From Planctomycetota bacterium (lineage in GTDB: Bacteria > Planctomycetota > UBA8108), in NCBI GenBank assembly GCA_016928605.1, contig JAFGKN010000630.1:1-12848 (forward strand): a DNA stretch of 12,848 bases. The letters are read 5' to 3'. Below are positions 7,777 to 12,848 of the stretch, one piece after another. The translations under genes were made by a program, and so were the position numbers. Within the stretch, counting starts at the first letter, position 1; each line of letters begins with the position of its first letter. Under the pieces are notes generated by a model, which searched no databases, was not told where the DNA came from, and saw nothing but the letters and a program-made list of their open reading frames with translations.

Positions 7777-7795
7777 TGCGCCGCTTCACGGCGCG
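7777..7795 (+). promoter_or_regulatory. Leader hairpin before the FG-GAP protein gene
   Basis: GCGCCG (7778-7783) and CGGCGC (7789-7794) form a perfect 6-bp GC stem with a CTTCA loop, extended by a T-G pair. It lies between the predicted transcription start and the ATG at 7823. It may stabilise the messenger or affect translation. No known riboswitch is recognised. Confidence 0.35.
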
Positions 7796-7822
7796 CTGGT
7801 TCCTCGGGGTCGAAGCTCAGCC

Positions 7823-10800
7823 ATGACAAGGACGCACTGCCGGCTCATCGCCGCAGCTTTCTACTGCTCGGGCTTGCTCCTGTTTGCGCAGGACCGCCGG
7901 ATCATCGCTCAGGACGCCGACGGCGACGGCATTCCGGACGCGGAGGATCCGTGTCCACTGACCGCCACTCTCCGCCGCGCCGGCGACGCGTTTGACGGCA
8001 CGGGCAACGCCTGCAACTGCCAGCTCCCCGCGGCTCGCATCGTCGAGTGGTTTCCTCCCGGCGCGGAGCTGCCCCGCGACGCCGCGTTCGCGAAGGCGGC
8101 CGTGGGAGTGGGAGACATCGATGGAGATGGCATCGAGGATCTCGCCGTGGCGGCTCCGCGTCGGCCGCTGGACGAGGATCTCTGCCTGCCGCCGGCCGAG
8201 TCGAACACGTCGCTTGTCTACTTCCACAGCGGCAGCAGCGGCAGGATCATCAACAGCCAGGTGATCCGGGAAATCGAGGGCCATCACTGCGGAGCTCTCG
8301 GATTCGCCCTGGCGAGAGTCGATCCCATCGGATCGGAGATCGAGGACGGGGAGACCGCGCTCGCCATCGGCGCCCCCTGCGCACTGGGCGGGCGGGGAGA
8401 GCTCCACGTCGTCATCCTCCGCGGCGAAGACATCCGCGCAGCGTTTCCTCCTCGAGCCGGCGACGCGCCCGGCGATCTGCTGGGGACCTCGGTGGCCTGC
8501 GCGGGGGACACCGACGAGGATGGAGACAACGAGATCCTGGTCGGAGCCCCCGGTCACTCCGGTGGAGGAGAGCACGCGGGCAAGGTACTCCTTCTCGATG
8601 GAGACGGGACGGTCATCTGGGAAAGGGAAGGCCAGGGCGCGCTGGAGGGCTTCGGCTGGGCGGTGGCGAGCGCCGGTCTCTTCGACGCTGACGCGCGCCC
8701 CGACGTCATCGCCGGCAGCCAGAGCCTCTGGCCCGGCGGGGACGCTTGCGGCGGAATCCGGGTGTTCTCCTCGGCGGGCGAACTGATTCTCTCCCGGACG
8801 GGCGAGACCGGAGAGCGCCTCGGCGTCTCGGTGGCCGCGGTCGGCAGGATCGACGGAGACGAGTTCGCCGACGTGCTCGTGGGAGCCAGCTTCACGCCTC
8901 CCCTCCATCCCTGCGTCCCGGCGCCGGGTTCTGAGCCGACCGGTCCGGGCCGCGTCTACCTCCTGGCCGGAGGGAACGCATCCGTGGAGGAGGGGGGCGT
9001 CGCGGGCAGAGAGCTGCACCGCTGGACAGGCCCGCAGCCCGGGTCGAGCTTCGGGCGCTGCGTGGCCAGCGCGGGGGACGTCAACCGCGATGGGGTCGCG
9101 GAACTCATCATCGCGGCGCCCGACTTGACCGTCGAGGGCCGGAGCCGCGCCGGCATGGTGCTGGTGTACGACGGGAGCGACTTCTCTCCGCTGTGGAGCT
9201 TCTCCGGCTCGCGGGAGAACGCGACCGTCGGTCGCTCCGTGTGCCGCATCGGCGATCTGGACCAGGACGGCGTCTCCGAGGTGGTCATCGGTTCCGTGCT
9301 CCGGCGCGGAGAGGATCCTCCGTTTCCCGCGGGGCACCTGGCGCTGTTCCCCATGGGCGAGGTGGATGGCAACGCGATCCGCGATGCCTGTCAGGTCTGC
9401 GCGTCCCCCACCGTCCTGACAGCCGGGGAAACACAGGAGTTCACGGTCACCCGCCTCTTCCGCGCCCGGTGCTTCCGTTTCGATGCCCACGCCGGGAGAG
9501 CGCTGCGATTCAGGACGAGCGCCTCGAGCGCGGATGACCGGCTCTCCATCTTCGCGCGTTGGGATGTGCCGGCATCTCCTGCGAAGTACGACTACACCGC
9601 GGCCGGCGCGGACGCCGACGATCCGGGACTTTTTCTGCCGGCCACGCGGGAAGGCGTGCTTTACCTGTACGTCAACGCTCCCGTCCTCGCGGGCGACGTC
9701 GCTCGAGGGACGATCCAGGTCGAGGAGATCGAAAACGTCTTCGCGCGGCGCATGATTCCGTGTTTCCTCGAGCCCGAGGCGCCCCGTCAGCTCAGGACCA
9801 GCATCCTCGGAGGGCGGTTCTCCGAGGGAGTCGCTTTCACGCTCAGGGCCCGGGACGGCGAGAGCTCCTACCAGGCCGCGGACATCACGCTCATCGACGA
9901 GGGGCTCGCCCAGGCGGCCTTCGACCTCGCCGGCCCTCCCGAGGCGCCGGCGGGCGATTACGACCTGGAAGCTCGACAGGAGGGCTCGCCTTCCTTCGTC
10001 CTGCCGGAGGCATTCCGGATCCTGTCGGCTCCGCCGGGAAGCCCGGCGTACCGCGTGAGCATCGAGCAAGGGGGCACGTACCGGAACAGCTTCCCCGCGC
10101 GGGTCACGCTCCGCGTCGAGAACACCGGCGCGACGAGTCTGCCGCCGCTTCTCTTCCGGCTGGCGGGTCCCGAGGGGTCGGCGTTCAGCTTCTCGGGGAA
10201 CCGGCTCGAGTTCTCAGGCGAGGCCCTGGGGCTCGCGTATCACATCCTGGGGCCTGACGGGAGCATCCCGCCGGGCGACGTCGTGGAGATCCCCGTCTGG
10301 TTTCGCAAGGCGTACACGGACGAGGAGTGCCCCCACATCCCCGATCAGCCCTTCGAGTGCTCGGGCGAGCTGCGACTCGAGATCTTCGAGCCGGGCCCGG
10401 AGGAGGAGTTCTCCTGGCTCGAGGTGGAACCGCCCCCGGGCCTCGATGATCCAGCGGGGCGGCTGAGGTGGGAGGAGATGGCGCCTCGGCTCGGGGAGCG
10501 CTTCGGCAGCACGTGGAAGGAGTATCACCAGGGGCTGATCTCCCTCGCTGGGCGTCTCGCGCGCCGGGGAAAGTCGTCGGGCTCGGCCTTCGCCGCCTTC
10601 GAGCTGGCCCTGCGCGAGTTCCTCGGCAAGGGATGCGCGGCCGTAACGGGAGCGGTCATCGATGCCGGTACGGGAGCTCCGCTGGGCGGCGCGATCGTGG
10701 TGGCCGTTGATCCGACCGGAACGGTCGCATCGTTCTCGCCCGTGACCGCCGATGGCTTCTTCTCCGTCGACTGGCTCGACGCCGAGACCGCGTACTGGCT

Positions 10801-12397
10801 CGAGGTCGTGGAGCCGCGCAGCGGCGAGGTTCATGAGTCGGACCGGCCCCTGGTGACGGTCGGAGAGTCCGGCGAGCGTCTGGGAATCAGGATCGAGGCG
10901 AGCCGGAGTCCGGGAGGAACGGGAAGAGGACCTTTCGCGCCGGCCTGCGGGAACTGCGATGCGACCGGACTCCCCCGGGCACCGATCTCCCCGCCGGAGG
11001 ATCTCTTCAACACTCACCTCGTGCAGAGATTCCAGGTCATCGGCTCCTTCGATCCCAACGTGAAAGACGGCTCCGGCACTCAGGGAGGCGACGTGGACAT
11101 CGATGTCGAGGAGGAGATCGAGTACACGATATCCTTCGAGAACCTGGCGGACGAGGAGGGCGGCGCGGCGGCGAGGCTCGTCAGAATCGAAGATGCTCTG
11201 GATCCCGCGCTCGACTGGACCAGCGTGGCGTTCCGGAGCGTGTTCATCAACATCCAGCCGGAGCCGATCGAGATCCTGTGCGAGGAAGAGACCGCTTCGG
11301 GCGATCCCGTGTTCCTCTCGAGCGTGCCCTCCGATCCCGGCGGCTGCTTTCCGGACAGCCATCCCACCTACGGTGCCGAAGCATCCTGCCAGAGCATCTC
11401 GGCATGCCGCGAAGTCGAGGTCCAGTTCCTGGAGGGCGACGAGCGGACGGTGCGGCTGACCCTCGCGATCGAGGCGTGGGTGACCCCGGTCTTCGATGCC
11501 GCCGTCCACGACGAAGAGTACGGGCTCCTCACCTGGGAGTTCCACCTGCTCGATGCCGAGGTGGCGCCGGACATCGCGGCGGAGAACCGCTGGGGATTCC
11601 TCGCGTACGGCTGCGAGGAGAGCGAGGAAGGCGAGTTGAACATGTGCGGTGGTCAGGTCTCGTTCACGGTGAAGCCCCGGCCGTCGAGCGGTGAGCCCAC
11701 CGTGGTCGAGAACACGGCGAACATCTACTTCGATCTTCAGGAAGCGGTCCCCACGGAGCCTTCTGCTACGGTCACGATCAGCCTCCAGTCTCCCTCCGTC
11801 CCCGAGGCCCTGACGCCGCTGGAGGAGGCCACGGAGGTCGACGCTGATACGGTCCGCTTCGTCTGGCAGTCCGCCTATGCGACCTGCTACGACTTCTTTC
11901 TCTGGGAGGACACTGCGGGCGAGCCGGACGAAGCGCTGCAGACGATCTTCCTGACGACGCCCCATTATCCCGAGGACGACGGGAGCGTCCAGCTCTCGCG
12001 GGGAAAGCAGTACTTCTGGCAGGTCCTCTGCCATGACGACCGCGGGCAGACCCTCGAGGAGACGCCGATCTGGAGCTTCAGCACCGCCGGCGAGGGCATC
12101 GAGTTCCGGCGTGGAGACGTGGATGCGAGCGGCCGGCTCGACATCACCGATCCCATCATCACGCTGCACTATCTGTTTCTGGGCGATGCATCTCCATCCT
12201 GTATGGATGCTCAGGACTCCGACGACAACGGCAAGATCGACATCACCGACCCGATACGGAGCCTCAGCTACCTATTCCTCGGGGGAGCGACGATTCCGCT
12301 GCCGGGGCCGGTCGACTGCGGAACGGATCCGACCGAGGACTCCGCGGACGTCGGAGGCGAGCTAGGCTGTGTCGAGTTCACCGGCTGTGCGAGGTGA
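7823..12397 (+). CDS. Giant secreted FG-GAP propeller protein with FN3-like and C-terminal dockerin-like modules
   Basis: 1524 residues. Residues 1-22 are a signal peptide (LLLFA/Q), which with the promoter position selects ATG 7823 over an in-frame ATG at 7721. The local ribosome site is weak. D31 to D39 (DADGDGIPD) is a thrombospondin-3-like calcium motif. Seven FG-GAP-type repeats begin near residues 98, 167 (degenerate), 229, 288, 342, 419 and 478, as in an integrin-alpha-type seven-blade propeller. About 527-650 resembles a pre-peptidase C-terminal domain. About 938-1010 looks like a carboxypeptidase-regulatory beta-sandwich. About 1074-1310 (GSFDPN to NTANIYFD) is a surface-protein domain seen in many envelope proteins. 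About 1325-1420 is FN3-like. Residues 1428-1522 are a dockerin-like module with D1432/D1434 and D1465/D1467/N1469. No catalytic motif is visible, so a binding or scaffold role at the cell surface is the best inference. Confidence 0.92.
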   Translation: MTRTHCRLIAAAFYCSGLLLFAQDRRIIAQDADGDGIPDAEDPCPLTATLRRAGDAFDGTGNACNCQLPAARIVEWFPPGAELPRDAAFAKAAVGVGDIDGDGIEDLAVAAPRRPLDEDLCLPPAESNTSLVYFHSGSSGRIINSQVIREIEGHHCGALGFALARVDPIGSEIEDGETALAIGAPCALGGRGELHVVILRGEDIRAAFPPRAGDAPGDLLGTSVACAGDTDEDGDNEILVGAPGHSGGGEHAGKVLLLDGDGTVIWEREGQGALEGFGWAVASAGLFDADARPDVIAGSQSLWPGGDACGGIRVFSSAGELILSRTGETGERLGVSVAAVGRIDGDEFADVLVGASFTPPLHPCVPAPGSEPTGPGRVYLLAGGNASVEEGGVAGRELHRWTGPQPGSSFGRCVASAGDVNRDGVAELIIAAPDLTVEGRSRAGMVLVYDGSDFSPLWSFSGSRENATVGRSVCRIGDLDQDGVSEVVIGSVLRRGEDPPFPAGHLALFPMGEVDGNAIRDACQVCASPTVLTAGETQEFTVTRLFRARCFRFDAHAGRALRFRTSASSADDRLSIFARWDVPASPAKYDYTAAGADADDPGLFLPATREGVLYLYVNAPVLAGDVARGTIQVEEIENVFARRMIPCFLEPEAPRQLRTSILGGRFSEGVAFTLRARDGESSYQAADITLIDEGLAQAAFDLAGPPEAPAGDYDLEARQEGSPSFVLPEAFRILSAPPGSPAYRVSIEQGGTYRNSFPARVTLRVENTGATSLPPLLFRLAGPEGSAFSFSGNRLEFSGEALGLAYHILGPDGSIPPGDVVEIPVWFRKAYTDEECPHIPDQPFECSGELRLEIFEPGPEEEFSWLEVEPPPGLDDPAGRLRWEEMAPRLGERFGSTWKEYHQGLISLAGRLARRGKSSGSAFAAFELALREFLGKGCAAVTGAVIDAGTGAPLGGAIVVAVDPTGTVASFSPVTADGFFSVDWLDAETAYWLEVVEPRSGEVHESDRPLVTVGESGERLGIRIEASRSPGGTGRGPFAPACGNCDATGLPRAPISPPEDLFNTHLVQRFQVIGSFDPNVKDGSGTQGGDVDIDVEEEIEYTISFENLADEEGGAAARLVRIEDALDPALDWTSVAFRSVFINIQPEPIEILCEEETASGDPVFLSSVPSDPGGCFPDSHPTYGAEASCQSISACREVEVQFLEGDERTVRLTLAIEAWVTPVFDAAVHDEEYGLLTWEFHLLDAEVAPDIAAENRWGFLAYGCEESEEGELNMCGGQVSFTVKPRPSSGEPTVVENTANIYFDLQEAVPTEPSATVTISLQSPSVPEALTPLEEATEVDADTVRFVWQSAYATCYDFFLWEDTAGEPDEALQTIFLTTPHYPEDDGSVQLSRGKQYFWQVLCHDDRGQTLEETPIWSFSTAGEGIEFRRGDVDASGRLDITDPIITLHYLFLGDASPSCMDAQDSDDNGKIDITDPIRSLSYLFLGGATIPLPGPVDCGTDPTEDSADVGGELGCVEFTGCAR

Positions 12398-12412
12398 GAA
12401 GCCTCGAGCCGG
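12381..12412. terminator. Shared hairpin between convergent genes, overlapping a stop codon
   Basis: CCGGCT (12381-12386) pairs with AGCCGG (12407-12412), and CGAGG (12390-12394) pairs with CCTCG (12402-12406). The result is an 11-bp stem with a GTG bulge and a seven-base loop that contains the TGA of the FG-GAP gene (12395-12397). It sits in the convergent junction and could end transcription from both sides. No T-run follows on either strand, so it is not a classic intrinsic terminator. Confidence 0.5.
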
Positions 12413-12428
12413 CAGGGAAACGAAGCTG

Positions 12429-12848
12429 TCACTCGCTCCCGGCATCGGGGCGCTGGTCAGCCGGGGCTCTCTCCTCGCCGCGGGGCACGGCCACCAGGCG
12501 GAATCCTGTGCTCATGGCCGCGCCGCTGCGCGGGAGTCCGTTGCGCGTGGCGATGCGACCGTAGTACTCGTCCGTGTTGAACCAGTTCCCGCCGCGGAGC
12601 GACCGGTACGTGTAGGGTGGACACGGCCGGCCGATGGCGTGCTCCGATACCGAGCCCGTCAGGTCCCGGACGCCGTAGACGCTCTCGTCGGCCGGCGAGA
12701 CGAGCACCTCCTCGAGCCGCGCCGACACGCCTGCGTATCCGCGGCGAGTCCAGGCATAGCTCCAGATGGGATAATCGCCCCAGACGTAGATCCGCCGGTC
12801 GGCGCCCCGGGCCGCCTTCTCCCACTCCAGGTCGGTGGGTAGCCGGTA
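12429..12848 (-). CDS. FGE-fold (SUMF1-like) protein, C-terminal part only; catalytic cysteines absent
   Basis: The minus strand is open from the window edge to the stop at 12429, giving 139 residues of a longer protein. YRLPTDLEWEKAARG, VWGDYP, VYGVRDLTGSVSEH, YRSLRGGNWFN and STGFRLV follow the formylglycine-generating-enzyme fold in the right order. True FGE oxidises the sulfatase Cys with two cysteines placed soon after the Arg-Gly-Gly motif. Here that stretch reads GGNWFNTDEYYGRIATRNG and has none. The only Cys seen is in GRPCPPY, before the motif. The domain is therefore more likely one of the many non-maturase members, with a binding or unknown role. A GTG at 12728 is internal, since the domain continues upstream of it. 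The gene is convergent with the FG-GAP gene, 31 bases away. Its N-terminus and any fused domain lie outside the window. Confidence 0.88.
   Translation of the reverse strand, partial: YRLPTDLEWEKAARGADRRIYVWGDYPIWSYAWTRRGYAGVSARLEEVLVSPADESVYGVRDLTGSVSEHAIGRPCPPYTYRSLRGGNWFNTDEYYGRIATRNGLPRSGAAMSTGFRLVAVPRGEERAPADQRPDAGSE

Noticed and set aside
7817..12169. Two long minus-strand ORFs (750 and 651 codons) opposite the FG-GAP gene
   Set aside because: Both read as Arg/Ala/Gly-rich antisense of calcium-loop and beta-sandwich coding sequence.
12369..12842. Plus-strand ORF at the right end
   Set aside because: It overlaps the FGE-fold protein, whose motifs on the minus strand are unmistakable.
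1..12848. CRISPR array, tRNA or rRNA, insertion sequence, phage or defence system
   Set aside because: No regularly spaced direct repeats with unique spacers, no RNA gene signature, and no transposase, integrase or nuclease motif was seen.

Overview
The window is a high-GC bacterial segment, dense in long genes for secreted proteins. Four features recur in large-genome Planctomycetota and neighbouring environmental lineages: a Cys-type sulfatase, a protein with the formylglycine-generating-enzyme (FGE) fold, a very large FG-GAP protein, and an 'FRRGD...FLFLG' EF-hand (dockerin-like) module. Planctomycetota or an allied phylum is my inference; no marker gene here proves it. High GC also creates long meaningless ORFs opposite almost every real gene.

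Layout. (1) Positions 1-1991, minus strand: a secreted protein carrying two complete-looking sulfatase active-site regions in one reading frame, joined by a Pro/Gly-rich linker built from a 66-bp tandem repeat. Its C-terminus lies off the left edge. (2) Positions 2092-4822, minus strand, about 100 bp upstream of the sulfatase and probably co-transcribed: a secreted alpha/alpha-barrel-like protein with two C-terminal carbohydrate-binding-type domains. Its end is displaced by a +1 frameshift near 2302. (3) Positions 4823-5175: a divergent intergenic region with a plausible minus-strand promoter and a strong bulged inverted repeat. (4) Positions 5176-7644, plus strand: a gingipain-type (C25) cysteine protease with an N-terminal dockerin-like module, a propeptide-like region and a catalytic His/Cys pair. 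(5) Positions 7645-7822: a possible terminator, a good promoter match and a leader hairpin. (6) Positions 7823-12397, plus strand: a 1524-residue secreted multidomain protein. In order it has a Ca-binding motif, a seven-blade FG-GAP propeller, several beta-rich domains, an FN3-like domain and a C-terminal copy of the same dockerin-like module. (7) Positions 12429-12848, minus strand: the C-terminal part of an FGE-fold protein, convergent with the previous gene and separated from it by 31 bp, with a hairpin across the gene 6 stop codon.

How the genes may work together. The minus-strand pair looks like a small cell-envelope or extracellular unit acting on sulfated carbohydrate: sulfate removal plus a carbohydrate-directed alpha/alpha-barrel enzyme. 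The plus-strand pair shares one EF-hand module, placed at the N-terminus of the protease and the C-terminus of the propeller protein. This suggests a shared surface-attachment or assembly role. The FGE-like protein lacks the two catalytic cysteines of true FGE in the visible region, so it is probably not the maturase for the sulfatase. No RNA genes, CRISPR array, insertion sequence or phage genes were seen.
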